This document shows, one piece after another, positions 45,317 through 53,723 of a stretch of 64,000 nucleotides of DNA. A program made the translations under genes and the position numbers. The notes under the pieces were generated by a model, which saw nothing but the letters and a program-made list of their open reading frames with translations, had not been told where the DNA came from and did no database searches. Position 1 is the stretch's first letter. Every line of letters starts with the position of its first letter. The stretch covers positions 41,319-105,318 of the forward strand of contig DATKZH010000562.1 in the NCBI GenBank assembly GCA_035528065.1. Direction: 5' to 3'. Origin of the DNA: DATKZH01 sp035528065. GTDB lineage: Bacteria; Planctomycetota; Planctomycetia; Pirellulales; Thermoguttaceae.

Positions 45317-47056
45317 ATGACCGCAGAACGCAATCCCTTTGAATATGCCGGCGCAAATGACCTCCCGCCGGAAATGGTGCTCGACTACTACATCGAGGAC
45401 TTCAACTATTCACGTTTTGTCCAGTCGAAGCGGAATCTGCTTCTGGTCGGCGAACGCGGATGCGGCAAATCGATGACTTTGCGCTACAACAGCTGGCCTC
45501 TTCAGCAAATGAAGGCCGAACGGGATGGGATTGACTTACCTCTTGCGCATATTGGCGTATATGTGCCATGCAAGACGCCGCTAATGCTCAAGGGAGAGTA
45601 CCAGTTGCTTGACGATCTTCGAGCGGCGCTGCTCTCTGAGCACACACTCGTCCTGTCTCTTCTCTTCGCGGTGGCAGAAACACTCGCCGCCATTCCCGGC
45701 GTAATGGAGGGCGCCGATGAGCATGCCCTCCGGTCTCGTCTTGAGTTCGTCCTTGAGTCTGATCTTCCTTCGGGAGGGTGCTTTTTCGAGGCAGTGAAGG
45801 ACTTCACACAGAGGGCGAATCTCAAGACGCAACAAGCGGTTACCGACTCAACCGGCTCGAGTGTTGTCCTCGAGTCAACGTATTCATTTCCGTCATTGAT
45901 TGTTCCCGTGCTAGGTCTTACAAGAGCGATCCCGAAACTCAAGCACTCTCACTTCATGTTCTTGATCGATGACGCCCATGATCTTAACGAGCGCCAGCTA
46001 GAGTCGCTTTCGTCTTGGATTGCGTATCGAGATCACTCCCTGTTCAGTTTCAAGATTGCTATCGCAAATTTCGCACGTCGCAAGATCCGCACTGCATCCG
46101 GCGGTGCAATCCTTGAAGGTCACGACTATATTCGGCTGGACATGGCTCAACCGTACCAGAATGAGGCCTCGGATTTCGGGAAGCTCGCTGAGGGTCTTGT
46201 ACGGAAGCGTCTGGCCAGATTTGGCATCGACTCTTCACCCGAGGAGTTCTTTCCGGTTAGCCGGCAGCTTGAGAAGGATCTTGAGCAAGCCGAGGCAGTT
46301 GTTCGAGCGGAGGGGAAATCAAAGTACGGTGACGATTCCAGGCGCATTGCTGACTATGTATACAAATACAAGCGGGCGCACTACTTTCGCGCTCGGTCAC
46401 CAAGGGCGAATCTGCCGGAGTATTCCGGCTTCACAACACTGGTCTTTCTCTCAACCGGGGTCATTCGCAATCTCCTTATTCCGTGCTACGCCATGTATGA
46501 CAAGGTCATCTCCCTACAGTCAGCCAAAGGAGAGGCCGACGCGCCCGTAGACTCCATCCCTCCGGAGGTGCAGTCGGAGGTAATAATCGACGAAAGCCGC
46601 AAACGGTGGGACTGGTTGCGAAACGGAATCGACCAAAATATCGTCGGGTGTTCGAATGTAGATGCAAGGAGGTGCTTTCGCCTCTTGGATCAACTCGCGA
46701 TTCTTTTCCGGGAGCGATTGTTGCACCACAAATCTGAGCCGCGGGCGAACTCATTCACGGTGTCTTCGCCAACAGACGAAGTAATGCACGAGCTGAACCG
46801 TTTGTTTGACATCCTGCGAGAAGCGCAGTTGCTTTACGTTCGGAGCGGCTCAGCTAAGGAGAGCGGGAAACGTGAGTGGTACTACGTGCCGAATCGCTTG
46901 CTCTGGCCCGAAAGGGGGCTTGACCCACACGGACAGCACGCCCGGGTGTCCCTGCGCGCAACCGACCTTTGGGCTGCGGCGGACATCAATCGCCCTCTGC
47001 CCGATGCACGAAAAAAGGGCGAGCGAAACTTGGAGCTATTCGATGAACCAGAATGA
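45317..47056 (+). CDS. ORC/CDC6-like P-loop ATPase of a defence/conflict cassette
   Basis: 579 residues from ATG 45317. Walker A LLLVGERGCGKSMT (41-54) and Walker B FMFLIDDAHDL (about 212-222) frame an AAA/STAND-type ATPase domain; residues 330-579 are largely helical with a winged-helix-like region near YYVPNRLLWPERG. Cytoplasmic. The build (short N-terminus leading straight into the P-loop, then long helical C-terminus) fits ORC-CDC6-like conflict ATPases, which act as switches coupled to effectors. Overlaps the next gene by 14 bases. Which signal it senses is unknown. Confidence 0.78.
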   Translation: MTAERNPFEYAGANDLPPEMVLDYYIEDFNYSRFVQSKRNLLLVGERGCGKSMTLRYNSWPLQQMKAERDGIDLPLAHIGVYVPCKTPLMLKGEYQLLDDLRAALLSEHTLVLSLLFAVAETLAAIPGVMEGADEHALRSRLEFVLESDLPSGGCFFEAVKDFTQRANLKTQQAVTDSTGSSVVLESTYSFPSLIVPVLGLTRAIPKLKHSHFMFLIDDAHDLNERQLESLSSWIAYRDHSLFSFKIAIANFARRKIRTASGGAILEGHDYIRLDMAQPYQNEASDFGKLAEGLVRKRLARFGIDSSPEEFFPVSRQLEKDLEQAEAVVRAEGKSKYGDDSRRIADYVYKYKRAHYFRARSPRANLPEYSGFTTLVFLSTGVIRNLLIPCYAMYDKVISLQSAKGEADAPVDSIPPEVQSEVIIDESRKRWDWLRNGIDQNIVGCSNVDARRCFRLLDQLAILFRERLLHHKSEPRANSFTVSSPTDEVMHELNRLFDILREAQLLYVRSGSAKESGKREWYYVPNRLLWPERGLDPHGQHARVSLRATDLWAAADINRPLPDARKKGERNLELFDEPE

Positions 47057-47924
47057 CATTCTCATCACATTCGCAAGTTGGGAAGAGCGATTCACTCTCG
47101 GTTTTGAAAAGAACCTCGCGATTTACAGGCCGAGACAAGTTCTGCTCTATTATCTGGACCGATACACGGATTGGACAGAGGCGGCGCGAGAGGCGGCAGC
47201 AGCCGCATGCGAGGCTGGCAACATGCAGGTCACCCAAAAGAAGCTATCGGTAGATGACGCGGCACAGAACTGGAAATCGATTGGCGAAACGATCGATGCA
47301 ATCGCTGGGCAGGAATCGCGTGTCGTTGTGGATATGACGACGATGCCGCGAGAATCCATTTGGATGATACTGTGGTTCTTGGATCTGAATGCGGGCAACG
47401 TATCGTATGTATATCATCGCGCTCTGCGGCACGCCAAGGACTGGCTGAGCCGCGATCCGCAGAAACCACGATTGGTCTTCAAGATGTCGGGAACACCACG
47501 GCTCGGAGCCAAGACTCTGCTTGTGGTGCTTGCGGGCTTCGACCCAGAGCGCACTGCGCAGCTTATGGGATTCTTCGAGCCTAGTGTGACGCTCTTGGGG
47601 CTCCAGACAACTAATACGGATCCGGACAATGACCGCCGCATGAAGGAGCATGCCGAGCGGTTTGGATCGGAGGCCTCCGTTGAGTTCTTCAAAGTTGACG
47701 CATATGGAAAGGACCATGGACAGGAAGCAATTGAGGCGATTCTTGCGTCACGCCGTGGCACCTATAATGTCGTTATGAGTTCGCTCGGCCCGAAGCCAAC
47801 TGCAATCACCCTTTATCGGATTCAACGAGGTAATCGTGAGTTTGCATTGGCGTACGCACCATCTAGTGAATTCAATCGCGAGTACTCTTCCGGGATTGGG
47901 GAGTGTATAAGCGGTGACCTGTGA
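47043..47924 (+). CDS. Unknown protein with two Rossmann-like halves, third component of the cassette
   Basis: 293 residues from ATG 47043, which lies inside the end of the ATPase gene. I recognise no family. The first half has strand-helix units (ILITFASWEERF, VLLYYLDRY, SRVVVDMTTMPRE) and the second repeats the pattern (LLVVLAGFDPERT, VVMSSLGPKPTAI), which looks like two Rossmann-type lobes. That arrangement is seen in CARF-like ligand sensors, so a nucleotide-sensing role is one guess; a nuclease or adaptor is another. Tight linkage implies it works with the HD protein and ATPase. Confidence 0.7.
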   Translation: MNQNDILITFASWEERFTLGFEKNLAIYRPRQVLLYYLDRYTDWTEAAREAAAAACEAGNMQVTQKKLSVDDAAQNWKSIGETIDAIAGQESRVVVDMTTMPRESIWMILWFLDLNAGNVSYVYHRALRHAKDWLSRDPQKPRLVFKMSGTPRLGAKTLLVVLAGFDPERTAQLMGFFEPSVTLLGLQTTNTDPDNDRRMKEHAERFGSEASVEFFKVDAYGKDHGQEAIEAILASRRGTYNVVMSSLGPKPTAITLYRIQRGNREFALAYAPSSEFNREYSSGIGECISGDL

Positions 47925-47939
47925 ACCTGAACGCAACAA

Positions 47940-48425
47940 GTGGTTGACAATTTGACGGCTGAGCATCGACGGGCGTGTATGGCGTCGATCCGCAGCAAGG
48001 ACACGACGCCAGAGCTTCGTGTACGAAGTGTTGTCTACGCGATGGGTTATCGATACCGTTTGCACGTCCGCACGCTGCCGGGCGCACCGGATCTGGTGTT
48101 TCCTGGTCGACGGAAAGTAATCTTCGTGCATGGGTGTTTCTGGCATCGCCACCGCTGCAAACGTGGCCAGCCTGTTCCCAAGACCCGAAGTGACTATTGG
48201 TTGCCAAAGCTTGAGGGAAACAGGGTACGCGATCTCCAGCATCGTCGCCAGCTTCGAAAACTCGGCTGGGACGTGATGATTGTTTGGGAATGTCAAACAC
48301 AGGCAAAACGAATCGACTGGCTCCGCAGACGGATCGCGGCGTTCTTAGAATCCGCCCGCTACGCCGAAATGCGGGGTTCTCAACGCATCGAGGACCGGGG
48401 CGCTGGGGTCAACTTCTCACATTGA
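47940..48425 (+). CDS. vsr: Very short patch repair (Vsr) endonuclease
   Basis: 161 residues from GTG 47940. N-terminal RRACMASIRSKDTTPELRVR, then the catalytic segment GAPDLVFPGRRKVIFVHGCFWHRHRC, with the Asp and two His residues of the active site, and KLEGNRVRDLQHRRQLRKLGWDVMIVWECQ. Vsr nicks DNA 5' of T in T:G mismatches made when 5-methylcytosine deaminates, so it is often encoded with a C5 methyltransferase, as here. Last gene of the AT-rich island; unusually the two are separated by three other genes. Length is normal. Confidence 0.94.
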   Translation: MVDNLTAEHRRACMASIRSKDTTPELRVRSVVYAMGYRYRLHVRTLPGAPDLVFPGRRKVIFVHGCFWHRHRCKRGQPVPKTRSDYWLPKLEGNRVRDLQHRRQLRKLGWDVMIVWECQTQAKRIDWLRRRIAAFLESARYAEMRGSQRIEDRGAGVNFSH

Positions 48426-48599
48426 CGAATGTTGAAGCAAGACTCCCGAAACGGTTCTCGGTTGCGCAAGACGGATCCTGTCACAAATCCGCCCAAAGCT
48501 CGGACGGAGGCGGGGATTGACTGCCGTCCCTTCGGGACTCGAAGGTCGCAGAGCGCAACGTTCCCCGGCAGTTGCCGGACCGGGCCGGCGGTCCGCGGC

Positions 48600-48685
48600 G
48601 GGTGGCACTGGCATCTTGCCAGTGCTCCTTCCAATTGCGTCTTCACGCATTCGCGATAGGCACTGGCGAAACGCCAGTGCCACCC
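48600..48685. repeat. GGGTGGCACTGGC palindromic element, copy 1
   Basis: Ends GGGTGGCACTGGC and GCCAGTGCCACCC are inverted repeats about 60 bases apart, each followed inward by a small hairpin (ACTGGCATCTTGCCAGT, CACTGGCGAAACGCCAGTG). Further copies at 52527 and 57887. Confidence 0.85.
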
Positions 48686-48759
48686 ACCGGTGATCCGAAC
48701 GCCCCCACGGCGGGTCCTGCCCGGGCGACTTCACCGCGCGTGGGCCGGGCGGCGGCCTG

Positions 48760-48822
48760 GTTGCGCTTTTCTTGCGGCGGGCGTGGTTGTTCTCGCTGAG
48801 GATCTTCTGGGCCGTGGCGGGG
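48760..48822 (-). pseudogene. Remnant of the 3' end of an ACT-domain gene
   Basis: About 20 codons on the minus strand encode AQKILSENNHARRKK, matching AQKILGENNHARRKK of the intact gene at 52658-53119. There is no start or ACT domain. It is part of direct-repeat copy A. Confidence 0.75.
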
Positions 48823-48969
48823 CAGGCCAAACCCACGCGCTACGGGCGTGGTTGATTAGTAGAATGAGTCGGCGCCTCCGGCTGCCCCCCCTTCCGCGGC
48901 TATTTGCGGGTGAATGAATCGTTTTTCGCCCGGTTGTCGTATAAGGGTACGATTCGGTCGGGAGGTGGA

Positions 48970-49629
48970 ATGAACGGAAACACGATGGACTTACCGGAAA
49001 CGAGGCATCCGCCTGACCGGCCGCCGATAGCCGTCGAGGATGCTGAGATTCTCGCCGAGATCGCCCGGGGCGACCTGCGTCGCTTCGATGCCCTCGTAGA
49101 CCGGTACAAGTGTCGGCTGATGAGCTATATCGGCCATCGCGTGCCGGACCGGCACCACGCCGAGGACCTCACGCAGGAGTCGTTCCTCCGTTTGTTTCGG
49201 GCTGCCCGGAGCGGCGGTTACTCGGGCCGGGCAAGCGTCTGCACCTGGCTGTTCACCATCGCCGACAACTGTGCCACGGACTATCTGCGGGGCTCGGGCC
49301 GGCGCCCCCTGACGCTGGAAACCGACACGGCCGCAGAAAACACCGACGCCTCGCCGAGTAGGCTCGACTGCCGCCCCTCGGCGATCCTCGATCCGGCGGA
49401 AGCGGCTGCGCGTCGGGAGAGCCAACGCCGCGCGGAGGCCTTGCTCGACGGTCTGCCTGACGAGCAACGTCGCGTGGTGGCTCTGAAGGTGCTGGGCGGC
49501 CTGACGCTGGCCGAGGTCGCCGCGGTGGTTGGGTGCCCCCTTGGCACGGCCAAATCACGACTGCTTTACGGCCTGCGCAAGATCGAAGCATTGCTTGCCC
49601 GCTTCGGGAGGCGTGACCATGAACAATAA
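48970..49629 (+). CDS. ECF (extracytoplasmic function) RNA polymerase sigma factor
   Basis: 219 residues from ATG 48970 with GGAGG at 48961. Region 2 (FDALVDRYKCRLMSYI ... HAEDLTQESFLRLFRAA ... WLFTIADNCATDYLR) binds -10 DNA and core polymerase; region 4 (LPDEQRRVVALKVLGGLTLAEVAAVVGCPLGTAKSRL) is the -35-binding helix-turn-helix. A linker of about 45 residues separates them. Start of the partner gene overlaps its end by 11 bases, so the pair is co-translated. Should direct an envelope-response regulon released by the membrane anti-sigma protein. Flanked by the two direct repeats. Confidence 0.93.
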   Translation: MNGNTMDLPETRHPPDRPPIAVEDAEILAEIARGDLRRFDALVDRYKCRLMSYIGHRVPDRHHAEDLTQESFLRLFRAARSGGYSGRASVCTWLFTIADNCATDYLRGSGRRPLTLETDTAAENTDASPSRLDCRPSAILDPAEAAARRESQRRAEALLDGLPDEQRRVVALKVLGGLTLAEVAAVVGCPLGTAKSRLLYGLRKIEALLARFGRRDHEQ

Positions 49630-52090
49630 CGATCTGCCGCGTGACGATTTGCTGCAATTCATTTTCGGCGAGCTGGATGATACACGCCAGGCCGCCGTGC
49701 GGAAAGCCGTTGCGGAGGGCGCGGAGTTGGCAGCCACGGCCCGAGGGCTGGAAGCGGCCGTGGTGGCCGTGCGCGCCGAGAACGTGGGCCAGGTGAGCGC
49801 ACAGTTCAACGACCGACTGCGGCAGCGGATGTCGGAGGTTTTCGATCACGCGCAGCCAGAGACAACTCGTCCCACATTTCTTACCCGTTCCCTAGACACA
49901 TGGAGGTGGATCATGCGTTCCCCAGTTTCCCGCGCTACGGCGGCGGCCATTTTCGTTCTCGCCATCACGGGAGTCGGCTTGTGGTTCCACGGCGGCGGGG
50001 CAACGCCGGCCTTCGCCGACTTCCTCCAACCGTTCCTCGATGCAAAGACTGTCAAGTACAAGATGACCATCGAAATGACGAGCCTACCCGCCGGAGTGAT
50101 GGTGGGGATACCTGAGGAAATGCAGAAGGACTTGATGAACACAACGACCGAGGTCATGGAGCTGGATGCCAGTCGGAGCCGCCGAGAGTTGGAGATGCCG
50201 GGCCGGTCCAAGATGGTGGATATCTGGGATGGGGGCCAAGGAAAGGGTCTCCGCCTGGAACCTGCGGAAAAGCGGGCCACGGTCTACAATTACGCCAACA
50301 GGCCCAAAGACGAGACACCCAGCAAGCATCCCGTGGGCTACGCGGCGATGTTTCGTTCGGCACTGCTCGATGCCCGGGACATACCGGACTTCAAACGCGA
50401 GTCGCTCGGCGAGAAAGAGATCGACGGACGCCCAGTCGTTGGATTCCGTATCAGTCTCCCTGCCGCGGTGTTTAATGTGTGGGGCGATCCCAAAACCGGC
50501 TTGCCGGTCCGCATAGAAGCGACCCTGGCGCTAATGCCCGATATGAAGCTCACGATGAGCGACTTCGCGTTCAACGTGGAGATGGACGAGTCGCTGTTCA
50601 GCGTCGAGCCGCCGGCCGGTTATGAAGTAACAGTAATACAGGGCCAGACGATTAACGCCTCCCCCGAGGAGAAGGACCTGATCGAAGTGTTCCGCTGCTA
50701 CAGCGAATTGAGCGGGGGGCGTTTTCCGGACTTGTTGGACATGATGTGGCTTAACCAGACGGTCATGGGGCAGAGGTGGCTTGCCGATCATCTCCAGCCG
50801 CAGAAGACGGAGGCGAAGCGGAGCGAGGAGTGGGCGGAAGCTCAGGCGAAGATTCAGCGAGGCATGGAGTTTACCGCCCTACTGCCGAAGGAAGCCGACT
50901 CGCACTACGCGGGCAAAGGCGTTTCGCTCGGCGCGGCCGACACGCCCATCTTCTGGTACCGCCCCAAGGATGCAAAGAAGTACCGGGTCATATACGCCGA
51001 TCTCTCGACCCGTGACGCCGACACGCCGCCCAGCGCGCCCGTCGCGCCCGACACGCAGTTGGAGAATGACGTGATCGAAATGTTCCGCTGCTACAGCGAA
51101 TTGAGCGACGGGCCTTTCCCGGACTCGCTGGACGTGACGTCGATTTTAACGATAGTCATGACGAAGAATCTTGCTTTGGAGTATCTAGAGGGGCCGCCTA
51201 AGCCGAGTGCGAAGCAAGAGCAGGAGATGGCGGAAGCCCTGGTAATACTTCACCGAGGCTTGATATTTTCCGACCTACTGCCGAAGGAAGCCGACTCGCA
51301 CTACGCGGGCAAAGACGTTTCGCTCGGCGCGGCCGACACGCCCATCTTCTGGTACCGCCCCAAGGACAGCAAGAAGTACCGGGTGATCTACGCCGATCTC
51401 TCGGTCCGTGACGCCGAGACGCCCCCCAGCGTGCCCGACGCGCAGCCGGAGGAGGACCTGATCGACACGTTCCGCTACTACAGCGAATTGAGCGGCGGGC
51501 CTTTCCCGGACTCGCTCGACCTGCAGACGATCACGGAGATGATTGGGAGGGAGATCACTACCCAGACGCTTTTGGAGTTAGCTCCGAGGAAGGGGAAGCG
51601 GAATGAGGAGCAGAGGCGCAAGATCGAGGAGTTGATGCGCAAGTCCATGGATTTGCAGAGGCTCGCTCCAGAGAGGGGGAAGCCGAATAAGGAGCAGATG
51701 GACAAGATCGAGGAGCAGATGCTCGATCTCTTGGATTGGGAGAAGCTCGCTCCAGGGAAGGGGAAGCCGAATAAGGAGCAGATGACCAAGATCATGGAAG
51801 CCGAGACGCAGAAGTTCATGAAAGCCCAGATGCCGAAGATCACGGCAGCCACGACTCGGTTTCAGCGAGGTTTGCTCTTCACCCTCGCACTGCCGCCGGA
51901 AGCCGACGCACATTACGCGGGCAAAGGCGTCTCGCTCGGCGCGGCCGACACGCCCATCTTCTGGTATCGCCCCAAGGATGCGAAGCAGTACCGGGTCGTT
52001 TACGCCGATCTCTCGGTCCGTGAAGCCGAAACGCCGCCCAGCGTGCCCGACGCGCAGCCGGTGCCCGCCCCATCCAGTCCGAAGGAATAG
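49619..52090 (+). CDS. Giant membrane anti-sigma factor-like protein with LolA-like and repeat domains
   Basis: 823 residues from ATG 49619. Cytoplasmic helical part (1-100) begins NNNDLPRDDLLQFIFGELDD, the pattern of planctomycete anti-sigma proteins, without a zinc-binding HxxxCxxC motif. One membrane helix (105-123), then a LolA-like periplasmic domain (about 130-345). The remainder has three homologous units (from about 353, 484 and 611), each opening FRCYSELSGGPFPDSLD-like and closing HYAGKGVSLGAADTPIFWYRPKD ... YRVIYADLS in split blocks. Unit 3 also contains about three 28-residue tandem repeats (LAPxKGKPNKEQM). Coupled with the sigma gene; expected to hold the sigma factor at the membrane and sense an envelope signal. 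Confidence 0.82.
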   Translation: MNNNDLPRDDLLQFIFGELDDTRQAAVRKAVAEGAELAATARGLEAAVVAVRAENVGQVSAQFNDRLRQRMSEVFDHAQPETTRPTFLTRSLDTWRWIMRSPVSRATAAAIFVLAITGVGLWFHGGGATPAFADFLQPFLDAKTVKYKMTIEMTSLPAGVMVGIPEEMQKDLMNTTTEVMELDASRSRRELEMPGRSKMVDIWDGGQGKGLRLEPAEKRATVYNYANRPKDETPSKHPVGYAAMFRSALLDARDIPDFKRESLGEKEIDGRPVVGFRISLPAAVFNVWGDPKTGLPVRIEATLALMPDMKLTMSDFAFNVEMDESLFSVEPPAGYEVTVIQGQTINASPEEKDLIEVFRCYSELSGGRFPDLLDMMWLNQTVMGQRWLADHLQPQKTEAKRSEEWAEAQAKIQRGMEFTALLPKEADSHYAGKGVSLGAADTPIFWYRPKDAKKYRVIYADLSTRDADTPPSAPVAPDTQLENDVIEMFRCYSELSDGPFPDSLDVTSILTIVMTKNLALEYLEGPPKPSAKQEQEMAEALVILHRGLIFSDLLPKEADSHYAGKDVSLGAADTPIFWYRPKDSKKYRVIYADLSVRDAETPPSVPDAQPEEDLIDTFRYYSELSGGPFPDSLDLQTITEMIGREITTQTLLELAPRKGKRNEEQRRKIEELMRKSMDLQRLAPERGKPNKEQMDKIEEQMLDLLDWEKLAPGKGKPNKEQMTKIMEAETQKFMKAQMPKITAATTRFQRGLLFTLALPPEADAHYAGKGVSLGAADTPIFWYRPKDAKQYRVVYADLSVREAETPPSVPDAQPVPAPSSPKE
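50677..52060 (+). repeat. Three intragenic repeats in the anti-sigma gene
   Basis: Units start near 50677, 51070 and 51452. The 3' blocks (HYAGK.VSLGAADTPIFWYRPKD) are almost identical at DNA level too, suggesting recent amplification. Unit 3 is expanded by smaller tandem repeats near 51580-51800. Confidence 0.85.
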
Positions 52091-52137
52091 TCTATCCGCG
52101 GCGGTCGCCCAGGTACCGCAAGAAGAATCGCCGACGG

Positions 52138-52356
52138 TTACCAGGTCATAGCAGCACGGCGCGCGGCACGTTTTCGGCGGCGGCGGGCTTGGGCTTCGCG
52201 GGATTCCTCCTTCCGCTCGTCTACCCGTCTCGCCAGGCAACGATTCCTTGTGACGGTCTCATCTACCCCTACGTATTCCCGGACGTCCTGAAGAATCACC
52301 CACTTTTCGGAGCGAGCCACCTGCGCCGGAGCCCGGCTGCAACTTGCTTCGGTCAC
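52138..52356 (-). CDS. Possible small Arg-rich protein
   Basis: 72 residues if started at GTG 52356. Opens TEASCSRAPAQVARSEKWVI and ends with a highly basic stretch (REAQARRRRKRAARRAAMTW). No clear ribosome-binding site and no family recognised. The basic tail resembles short DNA- or ribosome-associated proteins of planctomycetes, but a chance frame is possible. Confidence 0.35.
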   Translation of the reverse strand: MTEASCSRAPAQVARSEKWVILQDVREYVGVDETVTRNRCLARRVDERKEESREAQARRRRKRAARRAAMTW

Positions 52357-52427
52357 ATCGACCCGTGCGCCGCGGCCTGATCCCAGCAAACGTATGGCCG
52401 AGATAAGACGTGTCGGAAAACGACCGT

Positions 52428-52751
52428 AAGCTCGCCCGGAGGCGGGGATTGACTGCCGTCCCTTCGGGGCTCAAAGGGCGCAGAGCGCAAGGTTCCCCGG
52501 CAGTTGCCGGGCCGGTGGTTTGAGGCGGGTGGCACTGGCATCTTGCCAGTGCCCCCTTCCGTTGCATCTTGACACGTCCGGGATAGCCACTGGCGAAACG
52601 CCAGTGCCACCCACCGGTGATCCGAAGGACGGCACCGCGGGTCCGGCCGGGGCGACTTCACCGCGCGTGGGCGGGGGGACGACGGACCGGGGGTGCTTTT
52701 TTGCGGCGGGCGTGGTTGTTCTCGCCGAGGATCTTCTGGGCCTTGGCGGGG
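52428..52751. repeat. Direct repeat copy B (about 324 bases), includes 3' end of the intact ACT gene
   Basis: Partner of 48496-48822. Here the right end runs continuously into the complete ACT-domain gene, so this is the likely original locus and copy A the derived one. The two copies enclose 48823-52427 with the sigma/anti-sigma pair. Confidence 0.85.
52527..52612. repeat. GGGTGGCACTGGC palindromic element, copy 2
   Basis: Same ends and inner hairpins as copy 1 at 48600-48685; the central 30 bases differ. Confidence 0.85.
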
Positions 52752-53119
52752 TTGTTCACCTTAACGACGGCAAGGCCGCCGCCTTTGGTCCCGCTCTGGC
52801 TGGCGAAGGAGCTGTAGGCATAGTCGATGTTGAGATGCTCGGCCGCCAGGCGCTCGCAGACGTTGCGGAACGCGCCCGGCTGCTTGGGGACGTCGACCAG
52901 CAGGACGTCGGCCACGTCGTAGCGGATATTGATCTTATCGAGAACCTTGGTCGCCGACGCCGCGTCGTCGGGCACGAAGCGGACCGTGCCCCGGTCGCCG
53001 GAATCCATCACCACCAGCGCGCGGAAGTCCACCTTGCCTTTGTGCAGTGCCTCGAGCATCGAGGCGAGTCGACCCGGCTTGTTCACCAGACGGACCGAGA
53101 TTTGCTTGGCCGTTTGCAT
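52658..53119 (-). CDS. Protein with two ACT domains (amino-acid-binding regulatory protein)
   Basis: 153 residues from ATG 53119 with AAGGAGG upstream. Two ACT domains in tandem: QISVRLVNKPGRLASMLEALHKGKVDF (about 6-70) and VADVLLVDVPKQPGAFRNVCERLAAEHLNI (about 70-135). The second keeps the Gly of the ligand turn. No enzyme domain is attached, so it is a stand-alone ACT protein that probably binds an amino acid and regulates a partner. The tail KAQKILGENNHARRKK is the part copied at 48.8 kb. Likely vertically inherited anchor gene next to the inserted segment. Confidence 0.88.
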   Translation of the reverse strand: MQTAKQISVRLVNKPGRLASMLEALHKGKVDFRALVVMDSGDRGTVRFVPDDAASATKVLDKINIRYDVADVLLVDVPKQPGAFRNVCERLAAEHLNIDYAYSSFASQSGTKGGGLAVVKVNNPAKAQKILGENNHARRKKAPPVRRPPAHAR

Positions 53120-53723
53120 CCCGTGCCTCCTTTCCTTGGTCGTGGTTGTGAATCGCTGCGAGAGATCCTCCTAACAACGCAGCCACCGGCACCTTTCCGA
53201 GTGGTCAATGGGGAGATTTCCCAGAGAGCTGACAATGCAGGGTGCCCAAAATGCGCCCTGGCACGGCAGAAGAGAAGAGAGTTGCGCAACGGTGCGTCTC
53301 ATGTACGCTACCCGTATTGGCGAAACGGACCAGAAGGCCATAATATCATGCTAACATGCCGGCGGCCCGGGTCAATCAAATCCCGGCGAAGACGGGCCGA
53401 ATCGGGGCTGGGGGCGAGGGGGGCCCGGATTAGACAGTTTGCCAGGGTTTCCACGATTGCGCAGATGCCCCTTCTTCCGGGGCTATCGCGGGTGCCTCAG
53501 CCGGAGAACCGTCCCCAAGGAAGTGGTATTCTCCGGGACCAACCGGTTCCTATTGGGGAATTGCCCAGACCGGAACTTTCTGGTCGATTGGATCGTCTCA
53601 CCAGATAGACGGCCCCGCCGGCCATCTGTCCAAGGCGATTTCCCTGGGGGACCGGCCCGGTCGCCGCGGCACTCACTGGCACGTCCCGTCGACCACGTCT
53701 GTGAAAAGAAGGAGAAACTCGTC
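53120..53723. other. Divergent intergenic region, no gene seen
   Basis: About 600 bases between ACT and VIT-VWA genes. A patch GCCATAATATCATGCTAAC (53338-53356) is AT-rich and may be part of a promoter. No gene supported. Confidence 0.4.

Larger units (their letters stand above)
48496..48822. repeat. Direct repeat copy A (about 327 bases), with ACT-gene 3' fragment
   Basis: Aligns along its length with 52428-52751. Shared landmarks are AGGCGGGGATTGACTGCCGT near the left end, a GGGTGGCACTGGC palindrome, GACTTCACCGCGCGTGGG and, at the right end, GCGGGCGTGGTTGTTCTCGC. On the minus strand the right end encodes AQKILSENNHARRKK, nearly the same as the C-terminus of the intact ACT-domain gene. Confidence 0.85.
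48426..48969. other. Intergenic region holding direct-repeat copy A
   Basis: About 545 bases between vsr and the sigma factor gene. Most of it is the repeat at 48496-48822 (see separate entry). No intact gene. The segment near 48900-48960 must carry the promoter for the sigma factor gene. Confidence 0.5.
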
